Positions 8,160 to 17,400 of a stretch of 36,117 nucleotides of DNA are shown piece by piece (positions within the stretch are counted from its first letter, which is position 1; each line of letters begins with the position of its first letter). The DNA is from Actinomycetota bacterium. Lineage in GTDB: Bacteria; Actinomycetota; Actinomycetes; Nanopelagicales; Nanopelagicaceae. The translations under genes were made by a program, and so were the position numbers. The notes below the pieces were generated by a model that was not told where the DNA came from, ran no database searches, and worked only from the letters and a program-made list of their open reading frames with translations. Location: NCBI GenBank assembly GCA_016870365.1, contig VGBW01000012.1, positions 1 through 36,117 of the forward strand. The letters are read 5' to 3'.

Positions 8160-9862
8160 TTTTTTTCTCTTAGCCAGACCGCAGTGTCAGTTGGTAGGAA
8201 ATTTTCACTTAAGGGACCGCTTGAGTGTAGAACTGGTGATCCCTTTGGTAATGCTATTTCCTTGCCGAAATTAATGTAACAAGCAAAACCTCCAGCTCTA
8301 CTAAATGCCACAACTTGGCCCCCCGCATCAATCCACTCCATTGGGCCATCACCAAGGCCTGGCTCGTTCTTCCTAATTGCCAGGGCTTTGCGATAGAAAT
8401 TTAGCGTTGAGTTTGGATCATCCTCTTGTGACTCAGCTGAATACTCTCCCCACCAAGGACTTGGTGGCAGCCAGGCCTGTTCGGCGGTTAGATTCTCATC
8501 ATTTGAAAAACCAAATGCGCCCCTAGGGGAGCTCTTCCAAGGTATCGGAACGCGACAGCCATCTCTGCCCCGATCTGCATAATTACTCATCTTCCATCTG
8601 GGATCTGTTAGTCGATCCTCTGGAATATCGCGCACCTCAGGAAGTCCTAGCTCTTCTCCTTGATAGAGATAAGTGCAGCCAGGAAGGGCAAGTGCCATCA
8701 GAGTGGCGCTCTTCGCCCGAAGAGTCCCCCTGGCAATATCTAATCTACTGCCATCTCCTTGGCGAGAAAAAGTGGTATCTCCATGATTTGCCAGGCCTAG
8801 ATCCAGGCGATCTAGGGACCTAACCACATCATGATTGTTGAAGACCCAAGAAGTAGGCGCCCCAACTTCAGCTAGAGCTGAGATGGAATTGTTGATTCTT
8901 TTCCTTATTTCATCGGCCTTCCAGAGGGAGGTCAACATCTCAAAGTTGAAAGAGTTCTGTATCTCATCACTTCTTACATACCTGGCAATTCTTGAAGCAG
9001 GGCTTACCCAAGCCTCCGCCACCGCCATTCGATCTCCCGGATATGAGTCAAGAATCTTTCTCCAACTGCGATAGACCTGGTGAACTCCCTCTTGATCCCA
9101 GAATGGTTTGTGTTCAGGGCTTAGCATTCGAGTTAGATTGCTCCTGCCAAAGATTCTCTCAATCCAGCTTCTGCGAATGTCGGGAAGGCCGCTCTCTTTG
9201 AACAGGCCATGGGCCACATCAATTCGGAATCCATCAACGCCCTTATCAAGCCAGAACTTCAAAATATCTTCAAAGTGTCTTACTACCTCACTATTCTCCC
9301 AATTTAGATCTGGTTGCTCTTGAGCAAAGAGGTGTAGATACCACTGCCCCGCTCTGCCATCTGACTCAATAACCCTCTTCCAGGCAGGACCACCGAATAC
9401 TGCCTGCCAATTATTTGGAGGAAGCTCGCCATTGACGCCCTTGCCTTGCCTAAAAATATATCTATCTCGCTCAGAAGATCCTGGCTGGGAATTAAGGGCC
9501 CCTTGAAACCACCTATGTTGATCAGAGGTGTGATTTGGAACGATATCAATGATTACCTTCATGCCTAACTCATGCGCCTCCCTAATTAATAACTCGCCCT
9601 CTTTCAAGCCTCCATAATCGGGTTCAATATCTAGATAATCTGCGACGTCATATCCATGATCTCTCTGCGGTGAGGGATACCAAGGAGTTATCCAGATGGC
9701 ATCGATTCCTAGCTTCTCTAGATATCCAAGCTTTGATCTAATGCCCCCAATATCTCCGATGCCATCGCCATTCGAATCAGCAAAAGAGCGAATATAGATC
9801 TGGTAGGTAACAGCATCCCTCCACCAAGGCCTCTGGCCTCTTGGTGCAAGTCCTGAGATCAA
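8156..9862 (-). CDS. GH13 alpha-glucosidase, cytoplasmic
   Basis: The 568-residue glycoside hydrolase family 13 enzyme resembles actinobacterial AglA and oligo-1,6-glucosidases. Region I is DIVPNHTS (about 106-113). Region II is GFRIDVAHG with nucleophile Asp215. Region III is VAEAW with acid/base Glu283. Region IV is FNNHDVVRS with Asp345. The domain-A start WWRDAVTYQIYIRSFADSNG is typical. No signal peptide is present, so it acts on imported oligosaccharides such as maltose or isomaltose. The start is a TTG at 9862 overlapping the thioesterase stop (TTGA); no other start precedes the catalytic domain. Exact linkage specificity (alpha-1,4, alpha-1,6 or sucrose) cannot be decided. Confidence 0.92.
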   Translation of the reverse strand: MISGLAPRGQRPWWRDAVTYQIYIRSFADSNGDGIGDIGGIRSKLGYLEKLGIDAIWITPWYPSPQRDHGYDVADYLDIEPDYGGLKEGELLIREAHELGMKVIIDIVPNHTSDQHRWFQGALNSQPGSSERDRYIFRQGKGVNGELPPNNWQAVFGGPAWKRVIESDGRAGQWYLHLFAQEQPDLNWENSEVVRHFEDILKFWLDKGVDGFRIDVAHGLFKESGLPDIRRSWIERIFGRSNLTRMLSPEHKPFWDQEGVHQVYRSWRKILDSYPGDRMAVAEAWVSPASRIARYVRSDEIQNSFNFEMLTSLWKADEIRKRINNSISALAEVGAPTSWVFNNHDVVRSLDRLDLGLANHGDTTFSRQGDGSRLDIARGTLRAKSATLMALALPGCTYLYQGEELGLPEVRDIPEDRLTDPRWKMSNYADRGRDGCRVPIPWKSSPRGAFGFSNDENLTAEQAWLPPSPWWGEYSAESQEDDPNSTLNFYRKALAIRKNEPGLGDGPMEWIDAGGQVVAFSRAGGFACYINFGKEIALPKGSPVLHSSGPLSENFLPTDTAVWLREKK

Positions 9863-10269
9863 CTCTTCACCTCGAGGTATTTCTCGAGGAAGGAGCGCTC
9901 ACTGGCCTCAAGTGGGCGCGACCTACCGCTGTTCTTATCAATTGCCACCTGAACCGACTTGATTCGAGCATAGATTTCCTTCTCGCTCTTTATCTCATAA
10001 GCCATAACAAATGATGAGCTGCCGATTGATTCCACCCACAACTCAACGTCAACAAAGATCCCGCCTTGCAAAATGGGCGCAACAAAATCTATCTCAGCCC
10101 TTGCAACCACCATCTCTAGGATTCCCGGGATCTCACCCTTGCTCACATGAGAAGAGAAGGACCATTCAAATCTGGCCTCTTGGGCCAGGGTGAGGTATTT
10201 GGCATTGTTGACATGGCTCATCGCATCAAGGTCATCCCAGCGAACAAGTGCTCTGTGTCGAGATCTCAT
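9859..10269 (-). CDS. Acyl-CoA thioesterase, hotdog fold (4HBT family)
   Basis: The 136-residue product has the YbgC/FadM-type opening VRWDDLDAMSHVNNAKYL (9-26), where the Asp and the HVNN stretch form the active-site region. It hydrolyses acyl-CoA thioesters; the chain length preferred is unknown. The start ATG overlaps the ettA stop (ATGA) and its stop overlaps the glucosidase start, so it is the second gene of the operon. A thioesterase after ettA is a recurrent actinobacterial arrangement. Confidence 0.88.
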   Translation of the reverse strand: MRSRHRALVRWDDLDAMSHVNNAKYLTLAQEARFEWSFSSHVSKGEIPGILEMVVARAEIDFVAPILQGGIFVDVELWVESIGSSSFVMAYEIKSEKEIYARIKSVQVAIDKNSGRSRPLEASERSFLEKYLEVKS

Positions 10270-11933
10270 CTGGTTAGCTTCCTATAAGTCACCCTATGGG
10301 GGCGAGCTGCTTCAGCACCTAAGCGTTCAACCTTATTCTTCTCATATGATTCGAAGTTTCCCTCAAACCAGAACCACTGAGATTCTCCTTCATGAGCCAG
10401 GATATGAGTAGCAACGCGATCTAGAAACCAACGATCATGGGAGATAACTACAGCACACCCTGGAAACTCCAGAAGGGCATTCTCCAGGGACCCTAAGGTT
10501 TCAACATCTAGATCATTGGTTGGCTCATCAAGTAAGAGCAGGTTCCCACCCATCCTAAGCGTCAGGGCAAGATTTAACCTATTGCGCTCCCCCCCTGATA
10601 AGACTCCGGCAGCTTTTTGCTGGTCTGGACCTTTAAAGCCGAAGGCTGAAACATAGGCCCTGCTTGGCATCTCAACTGCTCCAACTTTCATGAAATCAAG
10701 GCCATCAGAGACGACCTCCCAGAGTGATTTCCTCGGATCAATTCCAGATCGCGATTGATCGACATAGGCAACTCTTACAGTTTCACCAGCTTTGATGCTG
10801 CCGAAATCTGGTCTCTCAACTCCCAAGATCATCCTAAACAAGGTAGTTTTTCCGGCGCCATTTGGGCCAATTACTCCCACAATTCCATTTCTTGGAAGTG
10901 AGAATGAGAGGTTATCGATCAATAGGCGATCACCAAAGCCTTTAGAGAGGTTCTCAACTTCAACGACGACATTTCCCAGCCGTGGCCCCATAGGAATCTG
11001 AATCTCTTCAAGATCGAGCTTCCTAGCCTTCTCGGCCTCCGCGGCCATCTCCTCATACCTTGCAAGACGAGACTTCGATTTAGCTTGCCGTCCTTTAGCG
11101 TTCTGCCTGACCCAATCTAGCTCCTCTGCCAAGCGTTTAGCCCGCTTAGCATCCTTCTGGCCTTCAACTCTTAGTCGTGCCGCCTTGGTTTCAAGATAGG
11201 TGGAGTAATTGCCCTCATAGGGATATGCCCGGCCACGATCTAGCTCCAAGATCCATTGCGCCACGTTATCTAGGAAGTAGCGATCATGGGTGATTGCCAC
11301 AACTGTCCCTTCATACTTTGAAAGGAATTGCTCTAGCCATAGCACAGATTCGGCATCAAGATGGTTGGTCGGCTCATCAAGAAGTAGTAGGTCAGGCTTC
11401 TGCAATAGCAATTTGCATAGCGCAACTCTCCTTCTCTCGCCCCCTGATAAGACTTTGACGTCAGCATCAGGTGGTGGGCATCTAAGAGCGTCCATGGCCT
11501 GCTCTAGTTGTGAATCTAGATCCCAAGCACTTAGGTGATCTAACTTTTCCTGCAAGCTCCCCATCTCAGCTAATAACTTGTCGTAATCAGCATCTGGGCT
11601 TGCCATCTCCTCAGATACTTTGTTGAAGCGATCAAGTAGAGCAATAGTCTCTGCTACTCCTTCTTGGACATTTTCCAAGACATTCTTATCTTCACTTAAG
11701 GGAGGTTCTTGCAGCAAGATTCCCACGCTATAGCCGGGGCTTAGATAGGCCTCGCCATTTGATGGTTGCTGCAAGCCGGCCATGATCTGCAATACCGTTG
11801 ATTTTCCAGCGCCATTTGGGCCAAGAACACCAATCTTGGCTCCCGGAAGAAACATCAGAGTGACATCATCGAGAATGACTCTATCGCCGTGGGCTTTACG
11901 CGCCTTCTTCATTGTGTAAATGAACTCTGCCAC
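10266..11933 (-). CDS. ettA: Energy-dependent translational throttle protein EttA (ABC-F)
   Basis: The 555-residue product carries two ABC ATPase domains and no membrane segments. The first has Walker A GPNGAGKST (38-46), signature LSGGERRR (162-169) and Walker B LLLLDEPTNHLD (182-193). The second has GPNGAGKTT (356-364), LSGGERNRLNLA and LLLLDEPTNDLD. A basic helical interdomain linker near 250-305 is the ribosome-contacting region of ABC-F proteins. The N-terminus MAEFIYTMKKARKAHGD is typical of EttA, supporting GTG 11933 as the start. The protein binds the ribosomal E site and gates entry into elongation according to the ATP/ADP ratio. It leads the five-gene minus-strand operon. Confidence 0.95.
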   Translation of the reverse strand: MAEFIYTMKKARKAHGDRVILDDVTLMFLPGAKIGVLGPNGAGKSTVLQIMAGLQQPSNGEAYLSPGYSVGILLQEPPLSEDKNVLENVQEGVAETIALLDRFNKVSEEMASPDADYDKLLAEMGSLQEKLDHLSAWDLDSQLEQAMDALRCPPPDADVKVLSGGERRRVALCKLLLQKPDLLLLDEPTNHLDAESVLWLEQFLSKYEGTVVAITHDRYFLDNVAQWILELDRGRAYPYEGNYSTYLETKAARLRVEGQKDAKRAKRLAEELDWVRQNAKGRQAKSKSRLARYEEMAAEAEKARKLDLEEIQIPMGPRLGNVVVEVENLSKGFGDRLLIDNLSFSLPRNGIVGVIGPNGAGKTTLFRMILGVERPDFGSIKAGETVRVAYVDQSRSGIDPRKSLWEVVSDGLDFMKVGAVEMPSRAYVSAFGFKGPDQQKAAGVLSGGERNRLNLALTLRMGGNLLLLDEPTNDLDVETLGSLENALLEFPGCAVVISHDRWFLDRVATHILAHEGESQWFWFEGNFESYEKNKVERLGAEAARPHRVTYRKLTR

Positions 11934-11954
11934 GAGGGCAAACCTTATCGTTCA

Positions 11955-11983
11955 TTCAAGTACTGATTGGCACTGGCTAGACT
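11955..11983 (+). promoter_or_regulatory. Candidate promoter for tRNA-Arg
   Basis: TTCAAG (11955-11960) and TAGACT (11978-11983) are 17 bases apart, and the predicted start lies a few bases before the mature tRNA 5' end at 11996. Both hexamers deviate from consensus, so this is tentative. Confidence 0.4.
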
Positions 11984-11995
11984 TAGACCTTAATT

Positions 11996-12069
11996 GCGCC
12001 CGTAGCTCAGTCGGATAGAGCACCCACCTTCTAAGCGGGTTGTCGCAGGTTCGATTCCTGCCGGGCGCG
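11996..12069 (+). tRNA. tRNA-Arg (anticodon TCT)
   Basis: The cloverleaf is complete: acceptor GCGCCCG/CGGGCGC, D arm with TAGCTCAG, anticodon loop CTTCTAA with TCT, and T arm GCAGG-TTCGATT-CCTGC. The discriminator base is G at 12069, as expected for tRNA-Arg. The CCA end is not encoded. Confidence 0.95.
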
Positions 12070-12224
12070 CAAGTTTCCAAGAACTTCGCCGCAAGAAATT
12101 TCCCCGGGCTCTGGGTCCATAGTCACTGGCGCCGGCTTGGCATAGCCCCACCTCGGGTATTAAGAAAAGTCAATAGCAGATGAACGAAAGATTTACTATC
12201 AATTGGGGCCTAGGCTCTGACCCT

Positions 12225-12776
12225 ATGGCCTCTGAGAACCCACCCCTCATCTGGATTGATTGTGAGATGACGGGCCTGAACCTAGCCTCAGATGCCCTCA
12301 TTGAGATAGCGGTATTAGTCACCGATAGTGAGCTTAGACTCCTTGGAGATGGCCTCGATCTAGCTATCTCGACTACGCCAGATAAATTGGCATCAATGAG
12401 CGATGAAGTTAGAGGTATGCATACCGAGTCAGGGTTGCTCGAGAAAGTACCTCAAGGAGCAAGCCTCTCTCTGGCTGAGGAGAAAATCCTAGAGTACTTA
12501 AGGCAATACACCTCAGAGGGCAAATCCCCTCTTGCTGGAAACTCAGTGGGGATGGATCGAAACTTCATAGCCAGGGACATGCCAAGACTGAACGAGTTTA
12601 TCCACTACCGCACTATTGATGTCTCGTCAATCAAAGAGCTAGCTAAGAGATGGTATCCCGATCTTTATTTCTCAGCTCCCAAGAAATCTGGAAATCACAG
12701 GGCTCTGGGTGACATTCAAGACTCCATAGCAGAGCTTGCTTATTATCGATCAGCAATATTCATCGCAGATAACTAA
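12225..12776 (+). CDS. orn: Oligoribonuclease
   Basis: This is a 3'-5' exoribonuclease that degrades very short RNAs, including pGpG from c-di-GMP turnover. From ATG 12225 the product has 183 residues and starts MASENPPLIWIDCEMTGLN, which places the DEDDh residues Asp12 and Glu14 at the usual distance from the start. Later exonuclease motifs are GNSVGMDRNFIARDMP and HRALGDIQDSI. An in-frame ATG at 12180 would add 15 residues. It lies just after a possible -10 element TATTAA (12158-12163), so a leaderless longer form cannot be excluded. No SD is seen at either start. The gene is convergent with the GGDEF-like gene. Confidence 0.93.
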   Translation: MASENPPLIWIDCEMTGLNLASDALIEIAVLVTDSELRLLGDGLDLAISTTPDKLASMSDEVRGMHTESGLLEKVPQGASLSLAEEKILEYLRQYTSEGKSPLAGNSVGMDRNFIARDMPRLNEFIHYRTIDVSSIKELAKRWYPDLYFSAPKKSGNHRALGDIQDSIAELAYYRSAIFIADN

Positions 12777-12779
12777 CTT

Positions 12780-13163
12780 CTAGATTCCAATTTCCCCAAG
12801 GGCCTCTGCCAAGTCTCTGCCTGGGCCAACTTCAACTACTTGAAAATCTCCAATTATCTTGACTTTATTGCTCAGGCGGAAAACTAACTGCCTAGCTCCT
12901 AATTGATCCGCCACTAAGGCCAGAATGAAACTCTTCTGCCCCATGCGAGCCAGTAAGTCTCCTCCCCTAAGTTCGCTATTTAGATCTCTGGCTACTTGAA
13001 GCAATTGGTCATCACCTAGATTCTTTAGGTCAATCGCTATTAGGGTCACCGGGTTATTACCCCTAGCTGCCCAGGACCTTAGGCGGTTTAGCGCCTCATA
13101 GAAATAAGCTGGGCTCATAAGACCGGTAAGTGGGTCAATGGAGCTGTTATCAAAGGAGGACAT
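12780..13163 (-). CDS. Degenerate GGDEF-domain mini-protein
   Basis: The 127-residue product opens with DPLTGLMSPAYFYEALNRL, the characteristic beginning of GGDEF domains. It then shows LIAIDLKNLGDDQLLQVARDLNSELRGGDLLARMG, which follows the diguanylate cyclase pattern. The loop normally containing FKxxND and GHxxGD is largely deleted, and the catalytic GGDEF position reads MGQKSF. The protein is therefore unlikely to make c-di-GMP. It may be a binding or scaffold remnant. The frame is intact and free of stops, which argues for a retained function. It has no sensor domain and ends four bases from the orn stop. Confidence 0.7.
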   Translation of the reverse strand: MSSFDNSSIDPLTGLMSPAYFYEALNRLRSWAARGNNPVTLIAIDLKNLGDDQLLQVARDLNSELRGGDLLARMGQKSFILALVADQLGARQLVFRLSNKVKIIGDFQVVEVGPGRDLAEALGEIGI

Positions 13164-13234
13164 GATTGGCTAAGCCTTACCAGCTTTTTTCACGATAACT
13201 AGAGCCGCCTCATCCCCTATTCTTAAGCTCACAC

Positions 13235-13612
13235 ATGAAGCTCTTTGGCTCTAAGGTCTATCTGATCGCCTCCTATCTAGTGCGAATTGAGGCGCTATTT
13301 CTTGCTGCCCTGGCGATATACCTATCTATTAGAACTGCAACTAGTGATGTCGAAGAACTAGATGCCATATTGGCCGAAATTGTTCTCCTAAGTCTTGCTA
13401 GCGCTGGGCTCTTTCTTGCTGGTAGAGGATTCCTGGCAAGACGCAACTATGCTCGAGCTCCGGCAGTGCTGGCTAATTTGATTGCTCTCGGTGTTGCCTA
13501 CTACATGATCGATGGCGAGCGAGATCTGCTGGGAATTGGTCTTGGAAGTTATGCGCTAATCACTCTGCTTGCCGCTCTCTCTGCCATCCCTCACCAAGGA
13601 ACCACTTCCTGA
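13235..13612 (+). CDS. Small integral membrane protein, unknown function
   Basis: The 125-residue product has about four hydrophobic helices (roughly 8-30, 42-63, 74-92 and 97-116) and few charged residues between them. TATTCT at 13218-13223 could be a -10 element giving a nearly leaderless message. The last 22 bases overlap the convergent SDR gene. I recognise no family. Confidence 0.65.
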   Translation: MKLFGSKVYLIASYLVRIEALFLAALAIYLSIRTATSDVEELDAILAEIVLLSLASAGLFLAGRGFLARRNYARAPAVLANLIALGVAYYMIDGERDLLGIGLGSYALITLLAALSAIPHQGTTS

Positions 13613-14289
13613 TCCTCCCAGAGTAATCCCGTCTTATCTCCAGGAATAAATTGCCTGGTGGCTAACCAGATAGCAGTTGCTGCTCCCTCGGCCGCACTTC
13701 TTGGCGCATCAGGGCCCCCCATATCGGTTCTGCTGTGATTAGGGCAGATGGCATCAACTAAGAATCCTCTTGCTCCATGGCCGGTCTCATGAGCAAGATT
13801 CCTCACTAGAGCATTCACCCCAGCCTTTGATATTCGATAAGGTGCAACTCCTCCGGCATTTCCAGGGCCGCTCATTCTTCCAAGGCAGGCAGAAAAGACA
13901 ATAACTCTGCCATCTCTTGCCTCTGCCATCGCCGCTCCTATGGAGTTTACCAAAGTAAAAACCGAGTTGAGATTGATATCTAGGACTCTCGACCACTCAG
14001 CATCATTGGTCCTTAAGGTCTTTGCCATCTTCTCACTCATTACTCCGTGGGCTAGGACCATGATCTCTGGAGTGCCATACTTTGCTAGGAGCTCAGCGCT
14101 AACACTTCTCACCTGAGGAATCTGCTGGCAGTCCATTGACTCAAAGGCAATTGCCAGCTCACTACCTGCCTTCTTGGCCCGCTCCGGATCTTTACTCATA
14201 CCTATTACTTCATCGCCTCTGGCCTTAAGGGCCTTCGCTACCTCATAGCCCAGCCCTCGGCTTGCCCCAGTGACAAATGCCAATGCCAT
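13591..14289 (-). CDS. Short-chain dehydrogenase/reductase
   Basis: The 232-residue product has a Rossmann fold with the cofactor motif TGASRGLG (7-14). The catalytic region has Ser near 133-140 and YRISK with Tyr151 and Lys155. The NNAG-equivalent position reads LAHG, which is slightly unusual. The sequence is typical of classical SDRs, which reduce or oxidise carbonyl and hydroxyl groups with NAD(P)H. Substrate is not predictable. It appears to be monocistronic and diverges from kgd. Confidence 0.85.
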   Translation of the reverse strand: MALAFVTGASRGLGYEVAKALKARGDEVIGMSKDPERAKKAGSELAIAFESMDCQQIPQVRSVSAELLAKYGTPEIMVLAHGVMSEKMAKTLRTNDAEWSRVLDINLNSVFTLVNSIGAAMAEARDGRVIVFSACLGRMSGPGNAGGVAPYRISKAGVNALVRNLAHETGHGARGFLVDAICPNHSRTDMGGPDAPRSAAEGAATAIWLATRQFIPGDKTGLLWEDQEVVPW

Positions 14290-14404
14290 TTCTCAAGCCT
14301 GCCGTAGAAGGGGGCTTCTCGCATCGCCAAAGTGTGGCCAATGACGCCGCTTGAAAGTAGTGAGGGATCGCGCGGCGCAGATAGGCTTACCTTCTGTGGC
14401 AGGT

Positions 14405-17400
14405 ATGACTCCTGAGAACAGATTCGGCGGCTCATTCGGCTCTAATGAATGGCTCGTCGATGAGATGTATGAGCGCTATCTTGCCGATCCAACTTCAGTT
14501 GAAGCCAACTGGCAGGAGTTTTTCTCAGGGTATAAGCCAGCAACAAATGGTGCCACCGATTCAGTGGTAAGAGCAGCTGCGCCACCGATTCCAAAGCGCC
14601 AGCAAGTCAAACAGACTCCAGCGCCGCCAACTGCCAGCGCTCCAATTCAAGAAGTGGTCAGAGCAAATCCTGCTCCCACGCCGACTCCTGCTGAGGCAGC
14701 TAGGAAATCTGCGCCTCAAGTGGCAACACCTACTGCTGCCAGAATTGAACCGCTTAGAGGAGTTGCTAGTCGAGTCGTGGCAAGCATGGAAGCCTCTCTG
14801 GGCGTTCCAACCGCGACAAGCGTTAGAGCCATTCCTGCCAAATTGATGATTGATAATCGCACGGTAATTAATAATCACCTAAAGCGAGCCAGGGGTGGAA
14901 AGGTTTCATTCACTCACCTGATTGGCTACGCCATGATTAAAGCCCTTAGGCAAAATCCAGAGATGAATACCTTCTTTGCTGAGCTGGATGGAAAACCAGC
15001 AATTGGACATCCCGATCACATCAACTTAGGTATCGCTATTGATCTAACAAAGCAAGATGGCTCGCGCCAGTTACTTGTGCCATCAATTAAGGGATGCGAG
15101 AGTCTAGATTTTGGAACTTTTTGGAGCTCATATGAGGCCTTAGTTAAAAAGGCCCGCAAGGGAGCTTTAAGCGTTGAAGACTTTGGCGGCACCACAGTCT
15201 CACTTACCAACCCAGGCACTCTTGGAACTGTTCACTCCGTGCCTCGATTACTGGCCGGACAGGGCCTGATTCTTGGCGTCGGAGCGATGGACTATCCGGC
15301 AGAATTTCAAGGGGCGAGTGGAGAAACAATTGCTGACTTAGCAGTCTCCAAGGTAATCACCTTAACTTCCACCTATGACCATCGTATTATTCAAGGAGCG
15401 CAATCTGGAGATTTCTTGAGGAAGATCCATGAGATTCTGCTAGGAGCAGATAGTTTCTACGAAGAGATATTTGCAGCGCTTCGTATTCCCTATGTCCCAA
15501 TTACCTGGCATAACGATATTCCAGAGGGCAAAGAGCAATTGAACAAGGCGGCACGCCTGCAGCAGTTAATTCAGGCTTATCGCAGTAGTGGCCACCTAAT
15601 GGCCGATATCGATCCGCTGGAATACAGACAACGCACTCATCCAGATCTTGATGTGATTACCCATGGATTAACGCTCTGGGATCTTGATCGAGAGATTGCC
15701 ACGGGAGGATTCGGTGGTCGCTCCCATGTCAAGATGCGAAATGTGCTGGGAATATTGCGCGACTCTTACTGCCGATCAATTGGTATTGAATATATGTATA
15801 TCGACGCGCCAGATGAGCGCAGGTGGATTCAGAGCCAGGTTGAGGTTGGTTCGCCATTTTTCTCTAAAGAGGAACAGCTGAGAATCCTTCGTAAGTTAAA
15901 TTCGGCAGAGGCCTTTGAAACCTTCCTGCACACCAAGTTTGTTGGTCAGAAACGCTTCTCACTCGAAGGCGGAGAGTCGGTAATTCCAATCCTTGATGCT
16001 ATCGCCAGATATGCAGCGAAGGCCAAGTTAGATGAAGTATGCATCGGAATGCCGCACCGGGGACGGCTAAATGTCCTAGCTAACGTGGCTGGGAAGAATT
16101 ACGGCCAGATCTTCAAGGAGTTTGAAGGCCACTATCAGGAAAATGAAGTTCAAGGATCAGGTGATGTGAAGTATCACCTTGGAACCTATGGAGATTTCAC
16201 CACTGAGTCCGGAGATCAGACCAAGATTTATCTGGCTGCTAATCCCTCACACCTTGAAGCAGTGAACCCAGTTCTTGAAGGAATTGTCAGGGCAAAACAA
16301 GATAGGAAGAATGTAAGAGATGTCTACACAGTACTTCCGGTGTTGATTCATGGCGATGCTGCCTTTGCTGGACAAGGTGTGGTGGCAGAGACACTAAATA
16401 TGTCCCAGCTCCGTGGCTATCGCACCGGGGGCACAATCCATGTAGTGATTAACAATCAGGTGGGCTTTACTACCTCACCAGATTCTGCCCGTACCTCTCG
16501 TTACTGCACCGACATCGCCAAGATGATCCAAGCCCCTGTCTTTCATGTCAACGGCGATGATCCCGAAGCTTGCGTAAGAGTGGCTCGGGTTGCCTTTGAG
16601 TATCGTCAGACATTTAATAAAGATGTAATCATCGACATGGTCTGCTACAGAAGGCGCGGGCATAATGAAGGCGATGAACCAAGCTTCACCCAACCAAGAA
16701 TGTATAAATTGATCGATGTCAAACGCTCAACTAGGGTCCTTTATGCCGAAGCACTCGTTGGACGTGGCGATATCACCCAGGAAGAATCAGATGGGATTGC
16801 TAGAGAATTCCAGGTCCAATTGGAAGCCACCTTCAACATGGTCCATGACAAGCTCCCAGAGAGAGCGACATTCAATCGAGTAGAAGAGCTGGATCCGCTA
16901 GAGGCAAATACTGCAATTAGCGAAGAGGTAGCAAGAAGGATTGCTGCTACTCAAGTTGCGACCCCAGAGGGATTCAAAGTTCATCCAAAGCTTGCTTCAC
17001 AATTACAGCGTCGCGTAACGATGCTAGATGATGGGACGATTGATTGGTCAGGAGGCGAGATGCTGGCACTTGGCTCACTTCTACTTGAAGGTCACACCGT
17101 GAGGCTTGCAGGTCAGGATGTTGGCCGTGGCACATTCTCCAATCGCCATGCGGTGATCCGTGATTGTGAGAATGGGTCTGAATGGATTCCCCTAAGGGAG
17201 TTGATTGGCGGGAGTACTCATTTGTTTGTTATCGATTCACTCTTATCAGAGTATGCAGCCCTTGGCTTTGAATATGGCTACTCGCTGGAACGTGAAGATG
17301 CCTTGGTTCTCTGGGAAGCCCAATTCGGAGATTTTGCCAATGGAGCGCAGACCATCATTGATGAATTTATCTCCTCATCCTTGCAGAAGTGGGGAGAGAG

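Noticed and set aside
12070..12179. Possible RNA or terminator after tRNA-Arg
   Set aside because: Only a short AAGTT/AACTT pairing is present and no T-tract follows; nothing convincing beyond a possible -10 element for orn.
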